The translations under genes and the position numbers were made by a program. Shown one piece after another: positions 37,159-46,039 of a stretch of DNA of 64,000 nt; position 1 is the first letter of the stretch, and each line of letters starts with the position of its first letter. The DNA comes from Azospirillum brasilense (lineage in GTDB: Bacteria > Pseudomonadota > Alphaproteobacteria > Azospirillales > Azospirillaceae): NCBI RefSeq assembly GCF_008365405.1, contig NZ_QOKV01000001.1, positions 1 through 64,000 on the forward strand. The letters are read 5' to 3'. The notes beneath the pieces were generated by a model. That model did no database searches. It was not told the origin of the DNA and was given only the letters and a program-made list of their open reading frames with translations.

Positions 37159-38145
37159 ATGTCTAGGAACGACCTATTTGACTATATGAAATCGGCAGCT
37201 CAGAAGATCCAAGCTGAGTACGACCGAATCCAAAAGCGCGCCTTAGAGGACCCGGGAACTGCCGGTGATAATGGGGAAGAAAACTGGGCTAACCTGCTTC
37301 GCGAGTGGCTTCCGGCCCACTATCATGTTGTCACGAAGGGCAGAATTATGAATACCGATGGAGAGTGCGGACCTCAAGTGGATGTGCTCGTTCTCTCGCC
37401 TTCATATCCCCAGGTTCTCTTGGATAAAAAGGAATACCTGGAAGGTGGGGTAGTGGCGGCCTTCGAGTGCAAGCTGACGCTTACCGCCGCCCACGTTCGA
37501 AACGCTGTAAGGACTGCTGCACACATTCGCAGTCTCTCGCGGCCCGAGCGAAAAGGAACACCATATAAGGAACTTCACACGCGACTGCGCTACGGCCTTC
37601 TCGCTCACTCTCACTCGTGGCAGGGAGCAGCTTCAACTCCCATCCAAAACATCGAAAAGAATTTAAGAGAAACAGAGAGCAAAATAGTTCAGAACCCGAA
37701 AGAACTACTTGATTTCGTCTGCGTTTCCGACCTTGGCGCGTGGCATACAAGAAAAATGATTTTTGTGGGCCAGCAATTATTATCGCAAATAAAAGTTAGA
37801 TATGAGAAGGAAGATATATGGAATGTAATTCAGAGAGCCGGAGGAGTTATTGAGGCTGCGCATGTATGCTCGGCAGCTGAATATCAATCCACTGACGAGG
37901 CAAAAGCAACCTTTACACCAGTTGGGTCTTTCTTGGCTGCGCTCCTTGAGTCATTGAGTTGGGAAGATGAAAGCATGAGAGCATTAGCTGAGTACTTCAT
38001 CATCGCGCAACTCGGGGGGGCGGGCCAAGGTTTGCCAGTTATGTGGCCTCTTTCTGTTTTGTCTGATGAATTGGCAGCTAAGTTGGTGCGAGGTGGCAGC
38101 TTAGTAAGTGGAGAGCGATGGAGCGAGTGGAGTATGATATTTTGA
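37159..38145 (+). CDS. DUF6602 protein, putative PD-(D/E)XK nuclease
   Basis: A 328-residue protein. The N-terminal half has GDNGEENWANLLREWLP, then GPQVDVLVL and VVAAFECKLTL, an E...D...ExK pattern typical of restriction-like nucleases. The remainder is unrecognised. GGAG lies 7 bases before the ATG. The gene and its flanks are visibly richer in A and T than the rest of the window, indicating recent acquisition. It stands among TrlF-like and Septu genes, so a defence role is likely by context. Confidence 0.75.
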   Translation: MSRNDLFDYMKSAAQKIQAEYDRIQKRALEDPGTAGDNGEENWANLLREWLPAHYHVVTKGRIMNTDGECGPQVDVLVLSPSYPQVLLDKKEYLEGGVVAAFECKLTLTAAHVRNAVRTAAHIRSLSRPERKGTPYKELHTRLRYGLLAHSHSWQGAASTPIQNIEKNLRETESKIVQNPKELLDFVCVSDLGAWHTRKMIFVGQQLLSQIKVRYEKEDIWNVIQRAGGVIEAAHVCSAAEYQSTDEAKATFTPVGSFLAALLESLSWEDESMRALAEYFIIAQLGGAGQGLPVMWPLSVLSDELAAKLVRGGSLVSGERWSEWSMIF

Positions 38146-38320
38146 TTTTGAAGAGCAAAATAGATGTACCCGTTATTAATAAGAAACCTGTCACCGTTTT
38201 GGTGTGCTTGAGTTTGGATTTTGTCGTGTCGACTGCTTAGGATCGATCAAAACCGGATCGTCCGCTGAGGGGAATTTCTGCGCTGACCATTCTAATTCCA
38301 AAGCTCGCAAGTATTCTTCC

Positions 38321-38366
38321 GGCCTAAGGCAGGCGCCCCGCCTCCCCCGGGCGTCTGCCTTAGGCC
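38321..38366. terminator. Long GC-rich hairpin
   Basis: GGCCTAAGGCAGGCGCCC pairs with the segment ending 38366 with one mismatch over 18 bp and a loop of about 10 bases. It lies in the 357-base gap between the DUF6602 gene and the IS3-type element. Only CTTTG follows, so it could be a terminator or part of a decayed element. The rest of the gap shows no gene. Confidence 0.5.
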
Positions 38367-38468
38367 CTTTGTCGCCCCCCAGAGTGGTCCGAAGCCCCGG
38401 GCGGGTTTCTGGACGAGATCGCCAATGACCGTTTCTGGCGCTTATCGGATGTACATGTTTGCAGCCGA

Positions 38469-38486
38469 AGAAGGCTAAACGGGGTG
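38469..38486. repeat. 18-bp direct repeat around the IS3-type element
   Basis: AGAAGGCTAAACGGGGTG at 38469-38486 recurs exactly at 39896-39913. The copies lie 16 and 19 bases outside the IS3-type termini. They are too far out and too long for an IS3 target duplication, and their origin is unclear. Confidence 0.7.
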
Positions 38487-38524
38487 AACTGCGGCCCGGA
38501 AATGAGACACCCGTCTGGGCTTGT

Positions 38525-39436
38525 TCAGGCGGCCAAGGGTAGCTCGGCGGTGGACGGCCGATCAACCCGGAGGTGGTCAGCGCGCACCTGGGCCGGGGTG
38601 CGGTGTCCATGCCGGGCGACGAGCCAGGTTTTATTGTAGTGGTGAACGAACTCGACCAGAGCGCGGCGCAGGTCCTCGACGGTGTCGAAGGTGTTGATCC
38701 AGAGGAAGTTCTCCTTGAGCGTCCGGATGAAGCGCTCGGCCACGCCGTTGCCCTCTGGCTCGCGTACAAAGGAGGGTGAACTGGTGATGCCCAGGCACTT
38801 GATCTCGGCCTGGAAGTCGCCAGACATGTAGTTCGAGCCGTGATCGTGGCGCAGCGTCAGCCCGGCGGCCACGCCCGGGCCGACGGCGCCGAAATGGCGC
38901 AGCACGCCTTGGCGGACCGGCTCCAGGGCTTCGAAGCGGTTGCCGCTCTTCGAGGCGTGGATGCCCACCACCTCAGAGTTGGCGTGATCGACCGCGATGA
39001 AGACGCGCGCCACGCCCTCGCACACCGTGATCGTCTCGGTCATGTCGGTGCCCCACATCACGTTCACCGCCTCGGTGACGATGGTGCCGTCGTGCACCCG
39101 CGTGCGGGGCCGCCCGACCCGATGCGGCGCCAGCAGCCCGTGAGCCCCCATCAGCCGCCGCACCCGGCGGGCCGAGGTGCGAATGCCCGCATGCCGCAGA
39201 CGCGCCCAGATCTTGCGGTAGCCCTCACCGTGAAAGCGCGAGGCGAGGATCTGCCGGCGGATATGCTCGACCAACTCAGCATCTGAGCACGGGCCAAGCG
39301 GGCCTCGGCGCCAGGGTATCGAGGCCGGACGGTCTGCCCGGTGGCGGTAGATGGTGGCGCGCGACACCCGCCAGGTTCGGGCGACGCGGGCCAGACCGTA
39401 GGGACGGCCGGTGGAGGGCGAGATGATCCGGCTCAT
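38525..39436 (-). CDS. IS3-family transposase OrfB
   Basis: A 303-residue integrase-type transposase with an HTH_21-like N-terminus (GEGYRKIWARLRHAGIRTSARRVRRLM). The DDE core is Asp in WGTDMTE, Asp in LRHDHGSNY and Glu in GNGVAERFIRTLKENFLW. The start overlaps the OrfA stop by four bases. Apparently intact. Confidence 0.93.
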   Translation of the reverse strand: MSRIISPSTGRPYGLARVARTWRVSRATIYRHRADRPASIPWRRGPLGPCSDAELVEHIRRQILASRFHGEGYRKIWARLRHAGIRTSARRVRRLMGAHGLLAPHRVGRPRTRVHDGTIVTEAVNVMWGTDMTETITVCEGVARVFIAVDHANSEVVGIHASKSGNRFEALEPVRQGVLRHFGAVGPGVAAGLTLRHDHGSNYMSGDFQAEIKCLGITSSPSFVREPEGNGVAERFIRTLKENFLWINTFDTVEDLRRALVEFVHHYNKTWLVARHGHRTPAQVRADHLRVDRPSTAELPLAA

Positions 39437-39828
39437 CGTCTCGACCTCCGGCGGGCCAAAGGGCGTTTGCCCTCCAGCGCGGCAATTTTCTCCTCCAGCA
39501 ACTCGTTGGCCATAGTGATCTCGCCGAGCTTGGCCTTCAGGCGCGCGATCTCCTCATCGCGCTCGTCGCGCTCGCGTTCCTTCATGGCGGACGCGGCCGC
39601 CGCCAAGGCGCGCTCACGCCACTCCGACAGGCGCGCCACCGTGACGTTCAACTCGCGGGCAACCACCTCCAGCGGCTCACCACGCAGCAGGCGCGTGACG
39701 GCTGCCACCTTGCGGGCCGCGGAGAAACGTTGGGGTGTGCTAGCGTCCGCGCCCGAGGGGGCGCCTGCGCCAGCGTGGTGGGCGCGCTCCGGCGCCCCCT
39801 CGGGCTGACGTTCCTGTTCCTTGTCCAT
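39433..39828 (-). CDS. IS3-family transposase OrfA
   Basis: A 131-residue protein with an HTH (KVAAVTRLLRGEPLEVVARELNVTVARLSEWRERAL) followed by a leucine-rich coiled coil (EEIARLKAKLGEITMANELLEEKIAAL). It binds IS ends and partners OrfB. The N-terminal 30 residues are Ala/Pro-rich. Confidence 0.9.
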   Translation of the reverse strand: MDKEQERQPEGAPERAHHAGAGAPSGADASTPQRFSAARKVAAVTRLLRGEPLEVVARELNVTVARLSEWRERALAAAASAMKERERDERDEEIARLKAKLGEITMANELLEEKIAALEGKRPLARRRSRR

Positions 39829-39922
39829 GGCAAAGACCTCCGGTTGCGGTTCAATCTACCGCAGCCGGATGTCTCATCGAACCGTGCCGCGCCCCAGAAG
39901 GCTAAACGGGGTGGCTACGCGC

Positions 39923-40771
39923 TCACCCCTCTGGTGCAAAACCTCCGTCGCAGAACCAGTCGCTGTCTGCCCACGCACGGTAAGTCGCTGTCCGCCATCC
40001 GTTGCGGCGTCCCGCAGCGCAGCTTGCTGCACGCATTCTCAGCTCGGCGCGGACAGTACGCATACCACCAGTAGCATGCATTTCAACTAACTGGTGCCGA
40101 ACATTGACCAACTCCTCTGCTGCCTCAGACGCGTATAATCCTGCGAGTCCGAGAGTGCGAAAGTGATTCTGCACCCTAGCCACAAGAACGTTGTCCCAGA
40201 TGTCAGGCGCTACGACTCGGAAGCGGACCGCGGCCGGACATGTCTCGATGACCTTGGCCACGAGCCACTGCTGGCCATTTATGTCATCGTAGTAGGGATG
40301 GAGAGCGACGTCCGCCGCGCTCTGCGGAATAGCGTCTAACTTAGCTTTGTTGCAGTCTGTACAGGACGGCACGAGGTTCAGGGGCGCTACAGCGAGTGCA
40401 GGATAATGCGCTTTCGGGAGATGGTGGTCGAGCGTCGCTACCGGTCGCTGGGCACACAGCGGACAACGCCCTTGCGGCGAGGATCCAATGATATCGTCAT
40501 ACACGTCACGGCCAGGAGCGCCTTTCTTCGCCATCCGCCGCGTGTAGACCTTCTCCATCTCCTCCGTGGTGACGTCACCTCCCACGATCGCTTCTCGCGC
40601 TATTTCGTGCAATGCGTGACGCTGGGCGGCCGCGTCGAACGCAACTGACGCATCCGCCACCGCCTGCGCTACTCCTTCCAAACGTGCCCTAAGGTCTGGG
40701 TTGCGCACCCGACCAATACAAGTCCTGAAGGTTGCGAGAGCCGTATGTCCCGGCCGATTGAGCGTCCACAT
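39923..40771 (-). CDS. ptuB: HNH endonuclease, PtuB-like (Septu defence)
   Basis: A 282-residue protein. A helical N-terminus is followed by an HNH domain with two zinc knuckles: CPLC, then LDHHLPKAHYPALAVAPLNLVPSC and CTDCNKAK. The start codon shares one base with the stop of the upstream ATPase (TGATG), so the pair is translationally coupled. An ATPase followed by an HNH protein of this size is the Septu (PtuA-PtuB) layout. PtuB is expected to cut DNA when the ATPase releases it during infection. Symbol assigned by architecture and context. Confidence 0.8.
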   Translation of the reverse strand: MWTLNRPGHTALATFRTCIGRVRNPDLRARLEGVAQAVADASVAFDAAAQRHALHEIAREAIVGGDVTTEEMEKVYTRRMAKKGAPGRDVYDDIIGSSPQGRCPLCAQRPVATLDHHLPKAHYPALAVAPLNLVPSCTDCNKAKLDAIPQSAADVALHPYYDDINGQQWLVAKVIETCPAAVRFRVVAPDIWDNVLVARVQNHFRTLGLAGLYASEAAEELVNVRHQLVEMHATGGMRTVRAELRMRAASCAAGRRNGWRTATYRAWADSDWFCDGGFAPEG

Positions 40772-42327
40772 CAGCGATCGTTATCGTCTTCGGGTTCGCG
40801 TGCTGCAATCAGAGCCCGGATAATAGCCCTAGCCTCCCCACCCAATTCGCCGCCAAACCGCTGGACCACGGCATCGAAGTCCGCCTCTCGAGCCACGGCG
40901 TCGCGCAACAGTTTGTGAAAGCCGGAATGAGTGACTTCGAGCCCGAAGATCTCCCGGGTCAGTATCCCGACATTTTCCCCAAACGTTTCGATCTCAGGCC
41001 GTTCCGCTACAGCGCGTGCACCTGATCGCCTGATTTTCCACACACAGCTTTTTGGAACCTCTTGGAGCACCACAGGAGAATGTGTGGCGATCACTGCCAC
41101 CCCATTACGATTGATCAGAAGGTCGGACAAGGCGCGGACGAACGCAGACAGAAGCGGTGGATGTAGGTGCGCTTCCGGCTCATCGAGCAGAACGAGCGTC
41201 TTTTCTTCGACTGTCTCGACGAGCCGCGTAATTGTCAGAAGAACGATTTTGTGCCCGGAGCTCAACTTGGCAAAAAGTTTGCGCGATTGGACCTTGAGCT
41301 CTTCATCATCAACGTCGTCGGAAGCCAAATCTGCGACTTCCGCCTCGCGGAAAATCGGATCAGCCTCCAACATTTCCAGTGCACGGCGCCAACGGCTTGC
41401 TCGCGCTCCCTGTCGACAAACCGAAACACTGCTCCCGAACTCGGTTGAAAGCCGTTCGGGCGATTTCGGAGGCAGGGGCTTCCCGTCCTTGCCGGATCCC
41501 ACGCGTTTCAAGCCGATATAAGCGTACTGGACCCCTTCCGACTTGTCCTGACGACTGGGTAGCGGCTCGAACGGGTCGAACGCACTGAATGTCACCGACA
41601 CTAGGTTAGTAAACATTCGGTTATCCAACAGCTCCTCAACCTCAGTCGAAAACGCGCCGACTTCAACCGCATCGACATTCTTTTCGACAATAGCGCGCGT
41701 CATATTATTGAGGAGCGTTGTCTTTCCGACGCCATTGCGGCCTATCAGCACATGTATGTTAGTCGGAGGATAGGACTCTGGTTCGACGACGAAGGCCAGT
41801 GCCATCGGGTTAATGTGTCCGCGAGACTGCTTCGGCGCTGTATAGCTGAACTCGTAACGCGATAGACGAACCCCACCGCAAGCCATCCGGTGAAACTGGC
41901 CGCGCACAGTTGCGTGGGATACTGACCGCAGAAGCGAAGTACCGGTAACCTTCTCTTTGAGCGCACGCTCGAAAAGCTCCAGGTCCAACGCGACGTCCCG
42001 GATCCCGCACAATACCTTATCCCGCACATTGGGACCAAGCTCGTTTAGGTGATCGTAGTAGCTGTCGTCCTGACCAAGTGAGAAGAAACGCTCGTCAAGT
42101 TGGTCGAATCGCTTTGGAATGTCGGGCCGGCGTTGCTCATCCGCCATCCTGAACTGGCCGATTTTCACGCCGCCAATTATGTGTCGCTCGCCTTCAGCAT
42201 CGAATACCAATAATGTGTAAAGTGTCGAATATTTGAACCAGTCGTCCCAATTGTCAGTCAGAAGATAGGCTTTCGACTTTGCCTGGGTAGGCGTCCGAGT
42301 TCCGTGAGCTAGGACGGTAAAATACAT
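40771..42327 (-). CDS. ptuA: AAA/ABC-type ATPase, PtuA-like (Septu defence)
   Basis: A 518-residue protein. Walker A is LIGRNGVGKTTLLNNM, the signature-like segment is KLSSGHKIVLLTITRLVE, Walker B is LVLLDEPEAHLHPPLL, and the switch His is in ATHSPVVLQEV. This is the overcoming-lysogenisation/RecF-like ATPase type used in Septu. It is first in a two-gene operon with the HNH gene. No reverse transcriptase lies nearby, so it is not an obvious retron-linked PtuAB. AAGGGA lies upstream of the ATG. Confidence 0.82.
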   Translation of the reverse strand: MYFTVLAHGTRTPTQAKSKAYLLTDNWDDWFKYSTLYTLLVFDAEGERHIIGGVKIGQFRMADEQRRPDIPKRFDQLDERFFSLGQDDSYYDHLNELGPNVRDKVLCGIRDVALDLELFERALKEKVTGTSLLRSVSHATVRGQFHRMACGGVRLSRYEFSYTAPKQSRGHINPMALAFVVEPESYPPTNIHVLIGRNGVGKTTLLNNMTRAIVEKNVDAVEVGAFSTEVEELLDNRMFTNLVSVTFSAFDPFEPLPSRQDKSEGVQYAYIGLKRVGSGKDGKPLPPKSPERLSTEFGSSVSVCRQGARASRWRRALEMLEADPIFREAEVADLASDDVDDEELKVQSRKLFAKLSSGHKIVLLTITRLVETVEEKTLVLLDEPEAHLHPPLLSAFVRALSDLLINRNGVAVIATHSPVVLQEVPKSCVWKIRRSGARAVAERPEIETFGENVGILTREIFGLEVTHSGFHKLLRDAVAREADFDAVVQRFGGELGGEARAIIRALIAAREPEDDNDR

Positions 42328-42795
42328 CCCCGGCTTCCCTTAAGATAAACGTGTCCGGTATTCGAGCGCACAGCACTAGATTTCCCGTGCATTGCTGATA
42401 CGACCCGCAACGATTGCGATGGTCGATGTTGGTTTGGCCATCAGATGCTGAGCCATCTCAATTTGTGCAGGGGGAACGGCGAACACCCAACGCACGGTCG
42501 TTGAAGATCCACGCATCCAAGCCTTTCAAGGCATTGAGGCGTAAGCCGAGACGCTGATCATCCTTCGATATACACGATAATCGAATCATCGCTCTACGCA
42601 TCTGCGCCAACCAAAAGGCTCTGCAATTGTTCACCACAACATCCTGCCATGTTTAGATTAAAAATCAACGCGTTTTTGCGATAATGCGAATGCTGAGTTG
42701 GTGTGGGGTGTACCATTACGTTCTGTCAGTCCGGAAAATCCCCGATAGCTCAATGAAAAGTAAATGCTCTGGTCCACAACTTGAATGGCTGCTCA

Positions 42796-42870
42796 TGGCG
42801 CTAAGCGGTCGTAAGCGACGGTCCGCATCGGGTCAAAAGCCGCTGGCGTTGGTGTGGTGAAAGGGGACGC
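42796..42870. repeat. Dispersed 75-bp intergenic repeat, copy A
   Basis: It is nearly identical, base for base, to 50123-50197, with about three differences seen. It ends with TGTGGTGAAAGGGGAC (42853-42868), a core also found at 52390. It lies in the 622-base gap between ptuA and the LysR gene, which otherwise holds no gene I can support. Probably debris of an IS or a small non-autonomous element. Confidence 0.75.
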
Positions 42871-42949
42871 CGGACTCACAGATCTGCTCGTCGCCAAAGA
42901 GCCATCGGGACAGCAAGGTCCGAAAATGCTTCCGAGATCTTAATAGTCC

Positions 42950-43861
42950 TCAGCAGCAACTGACAGCCGTCGAGGCGATGAGTTTTCGGAACCAGACCAG
43001 GGGTGCATAATTGGTCGTCGATGTGTGCCAGAACATCCGGGCCGTGAACGCCGGCATCGTAAAGGGTAGCGCCTCCACGCAAAGACCCTGTTCCTTTCCA
43101 GCGGCCTCGGCCACTCGGCGACCGATGACGAGAACGTGATCGCTGTTGGCGAGGAGACGGGGCGCCAGCAGAAAATGGGCCACGGTCACCGCGACACGTC
43201 GCTTCAGCCCCAATTGAGCAAGGCATTCGTCGGCTATACCGGTGCCGTCGCCGGCTTGTGAAACAAGCAGCCCTGGGTGCTCGACAAACCTTTCGGGAGT
43301 GGACGGGCCGCTGTGATACGGATGGCCGGGGCGCGTCACCATCACGAATTCTTCATCGAAGAGCGGAAGACTCAAAACGTCGGGAGCCTCCTGTTCGGTC
43401 ACGGCCAGCGACAGGTCCACCTTGCCCTCCCGCAGAAGCGTGATGGCTGATCGCCGGTCGGCGGCGACGACGCGCAGATCAATTCCCGGAGCCAGCCTTA
43501 CGAGGTCGGAAATCAGCTGCGGCATCAGGACGACGGCCAGATAGTCACTGGCCGCGATCCGCACCACCATGTCCGACGTCACAGGGTCGAAATCCGACGG
43601 GGTCTTAAAGGTCGCCGTGAGCGCGGCTATCGCGCGCGCCACATGCGGGCGCAGTTCTTCGGCGCGCGGGGTCAGGCGGTACCCTCGACCGTCCCGGACC
43701 AGCAAGGGATCATTGAAGATTTCGCGCAACCGGGCGAGGGCGCTGCTGGTCGCCGGCTGGCTGCGCCCGATTTTGACCGCCGCGCGCGACACGTTGCGTT
43801 CGTCGAGCAGCGCGCCGAGCGCGACGACGAGGTTCAAATCCACGGTCATTATATTCATCAT
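42950..43861 (-). CDS. LysR-family transcriptional regulator
   Basis: About 303 residues from ATG 43861; an alternative ATG is 43849. HTH: VSRAAVKIGRSQPATSSALARLREIFNDPLLVR, NodD/LinR-like. The effector domain follows. Divergent from the SDR at 43966, it probably regulates the SDR/hydrolase pair. Confidence 0.9.
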   Translation of the reverse strand: MMNIMTVDLNLVVALGALLDERNVSRAAVKIGRSQPATSSALARLREIFNDPLLVRDGRGYRLTPRAEELRPHVARAIAALTATFKTPSDFDPVTSDMVVRIAASDYLAVVLMPQLISDLVRLAPGIDLRVVAADRRSAITLLREGKVDLSLAVTEQEAPDVLSLPLFDEEFVMVTRPGHPYHSGPSTPERFVEHPGLLVSQAGDGTGIADECLAQLGLKRRVAVTVAHFLLAPRLLANSDHVLVIGRRVAEAAGKEQGLCVEALPFTMPAFTARMFWHTSTTNYAPLVWFRKLIASTAVSCC

Positions 43862-43965
43862 ACGAATACAAGCTATATTATTTATCGTTTTGACGGATAC
43901 TATGGTTTGTCCCCAGTGTCCATGGGTGTCCGGCGGCGACGCCGACCTTTTCGGAGGAACCATCC

Positions 43966-44628
43966 ATGACGACCAAACACTCCGCCATCATCATTGGCGT
44001 TGGCCCCGGCCTTGGCCTCGCGCTCGCGAGGAAATTCGGGCATGAACTGGGCGAGGTCGCGCTGATCGCGCGCTCCCCTGCGCATCTCGCCCCGCTGCTC
44101 CAGGAACTGAAAAAAGCGGGGATCACGGCGCACGGCTTCGCCGCTGATGCTGCCGACCTCAACGGCCTGCGGGCGACGATTCGTCAGGCCACCTCGGCCA
44201 TGTCACCGCTGAAGGCGCTGATCTACAACGCCGCGGCTATTAAGCCGTGTCGCGCCGTGTCGCTGGAACCCGAAGGCTTCGCGGCGGAACTGGTGGTGGA
44301 CGTCGTCGCGCCGCTGGCGGCGGCCCAAGCCGCCGCGCCGGTGCTGGAGGCGAATGGGGGCGGCAGCGTGCTTTTCACCGGCGGTGGCTTCGCGATCTAC
44401 CCCTACGCCGACATGGCCGCGCTCAGCGCCGGCAAGGCAGCTCTGCGCAACCTCACGGCGACGCTGGCCGAGGATCTGGAGCCCAAGGGCATCCGCACGG
44501 CCGTCGTAACGATTTGCGGCTACTTGGCTGAAGAAGGCCGCTTCGCCCCCGCAACGGTCGCGGACGCCTATTGGAACCTCCACGTCAGCCCGGCGGAAGA
44601 CCGCAAGCCCGAACTGACCTACGCCTGA
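43966..44628 (+). CDS. SDR-family protein lacking the catalytic tyrosine
   Basis: A 220-residue Rossmann protein with GVGPGLGLALARKFG and the NAG-like segment YNAAA. The YxxxK position reads LSAGK, so the catalytic Tyr is Leu, although a Tyr occurs earlier (YPYADMAAL). GGAGGAACC precedes the ATG. Atypical SDRs of this kind may bind NAD(P) without normal reductase chemistry. First gene of an apparent pair with the 44644 gene. Confidence 0.82.
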   Translation: MTTKHSAIIIGVGPGLGLALARKFGHELGEVALIARSPAHLAPLLQELKKAGITAHGFAADAADLNGLRATIRQATSAMSPLKALIYNAAAIKPCRAVSLEPEGFAAELVVDVVAPLAAAQAAAPVLEANGGGSVLFTGGGFAIYPYADMAALSAGKAALRNLTATLAEDLEPKGIRTAVVTICGYLAEEGRFAPATVADAYWNLHVSPAEDRKPELTYA

Positions 44629-44643
44629 TTGGATTGGTTTGCC

Positions 44644-45591
44644 ATGTGGAATCACAACGGCTTCGCGGCGGGCCTATTCGCCGTCTTGGTTGGCTTCGGC
44701 ACAGCGGTCGAGGCCGGCACGCTGGGCATCTTCCAGTCCGATGCCAACGGCTTCGACACCCGCACCTATTATTACGACGACGGGAAAGAGGTGACCGTCT
44801 TCGACACGCAGTTCGTCCCGCCGTTGACCATGGCGATGGTCGCTAAGATCCGGTCGGAGACGGCATCCCCGATCACCCGTGTCGTCATTACCCACCCCAA
44901 TCCCGACAAGTTCAACGGGCTTTCCGTGCTTCACGCGCTCGGGGCGGTCTCCATAGGCTCGAAGGCAACCGCCGATGCGCTGCCGATCGTCCACGACTAC
45001 AAGAAGGCCTTCTGGGTCGGCACGATGGGCGCGTTCACCGAGGCGACCTACCCCAGGTTCGAACCGATCCAGAAGACCTTTTCGGACAAGATGACGATTC
45101 CCTTGGCGTCGGGCGAAACCATCACGCTGTTCGAGCTGAAGCATGCGGGGGTTGCGACGACTCAGACGGTCGCGCGGATCGACCGCACGGGGGATCTGAT
45201 CGTCGGGGATCTCGTCCATCATCAGGCCCATGCCTGGCTGGAAGGCGGGCTGGTCCGAGGGAAGCCGTCGCCGGACCTCCCATCGTGGATCGCGGCGCTG
45301 GACGAACTCAAGGCGTTGGAGGGCACCTCCGTGCATGGGGGAAGGGGAGCCGACGCTCCCGTTGCCGAGGCCGTGAAGGAACAACAGGAGTACTTGCGGG
45401 CCATGGACCGGCTGGTCGGCGACTACATCGTCGAACTGGGTCCTCACAAAGAGGATCTGCGGGACCCGACCAAGGCGAAGGCCCACTACGAGGAACTGCA
45501 GAAGCGGGCCGTTGTTGCCTTTCCCACCTATGCCGCGCCATACATGATCGGTTTCAGCGTGTACGGCCTCGTGCAATCGAAGCTTAAATAG
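44644..45591 (+). CDS. Metallo-beta-lactamase-fold-like protein with degenerate metal motif
   Basis: A 315-residue protein from ATG 44644; a TTG at 44629 adjoins the previous stop. A hydrophobic N-terminus (residues 6-22) suggests export. The strand-loop VVITHPNPDKFNGL is where MBL enzymes have THxHxDHxxG, so most metal ligands are replaced. Later VGDLVHHQAHAWLEGG resembles the second metal loop. Likely a hydrolase-fold protein with altered or no metal use. Function unknown. Confidence 0.7.
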   Translation: MWNHNGFAAGLFAVLVGFGTAVEAGTLGIFQSDANGFDTRTYYYDDGKEVTVFDTQFVPPLTMAMVAKIRSETASPITRVVITHPNPDKFNGLSVLHALGAVSIGSKATADALPIVHDYKKAFWVGTMGAFTEATYPRFEPIQKTFSDKMTIPLASGETITLFELKHAGVATTQTVARIDRTGDLIVGDLVHHQAHAWLEGGLVRGKPSPDLPSWIAALDELKALEGTSVHGGRGADAPVAEAVKEQQEYLRAMDRLVGDYIVELGPHKEDLRDPTKAKAHYEELQKRAVVAFPTYAAPYMIGFSVYGLVQSKLK

Positions 45592-45948
45592 CGTCGAAAC
45601 GAGGGGCGCCTTACCCTCATGCGAGTTGCGGGGGCAAGCCCACTGCCAGGGGGCTTGCCCAAGCCCGGTTGAACCTCCGACAGTGTGCTTCCCGGACCCG
45701 CAACTGCAGCGGGGCAGGGCTTCGAACCGGCAGCCTCAACGACTTTCGGTGTAGAAAAAGGGGAACCTGCCCCGAGAAGCCACTCCCTTGCCAACACGCA
45801 TGTTCAGGGTCATCATCTTGCGTGCTGGGGCTGTGCGGGTAGAGGGGCTTGCCCCGTCCCGGTCGAAATCCCGACAGCGCTGTAACGGGGCACGCTGCGG
45901 CGACAGCCGTAGGTCTTCGGACCAGCAGCTTCACCCAGCCGTTCGCCG

Positions 45949-45998
45949 TGTGGTTAAAGAGGGCACCAAGTTCGAAGCCCCTGATGGTCCGCTTTGCG
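45949..45998. repeat. Dispersed 50-bp intergenic repeat, copy D
   Basis: Matches 52390-52439 at about 45 of 50 bases, including GAAGCCCCTGATGGTCCGC. It lies in the 448-base gap between the hydrolase-like gene and the DUF427 gene. That gap also carries two diverged GGGCTTGCCC-containing stretches near 45650 and 45848 and no recognisable gene. Confidence 0.65.
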
Positions 45999-46039
45999 AT
46001 GAGAGCAACACCGCATGCGGAGCCTTCCGCCGGCTGCCA

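Larger units (their letters stand above)
38503..39876 (-). mobile_element. IS3-family element
   Basis: Ends read TGAGACACC on the left and GGATGTCTCA on the right, short imperfect inverted repeats with the TGA...TCA form of IS3. The two transposase frames fill the interval, leaving 22 and 48 bases at the ends. No target duplication is visible, since the outer bases differ. Confidence 0.85.

Noticed and set aside
40771-42327. Retron-associated PtuAB
   Set aside because: No reverse transcriptase or msr-msd-like structure was seen on either side of the ATPase/HNH pair.
45600-45900. GC-rich gap with two GGGCTTGCCC-containing stretches
   Set aside because: The stretches are similar but too diverged to define repeat borders, and no coding or RNA gene could be supported.
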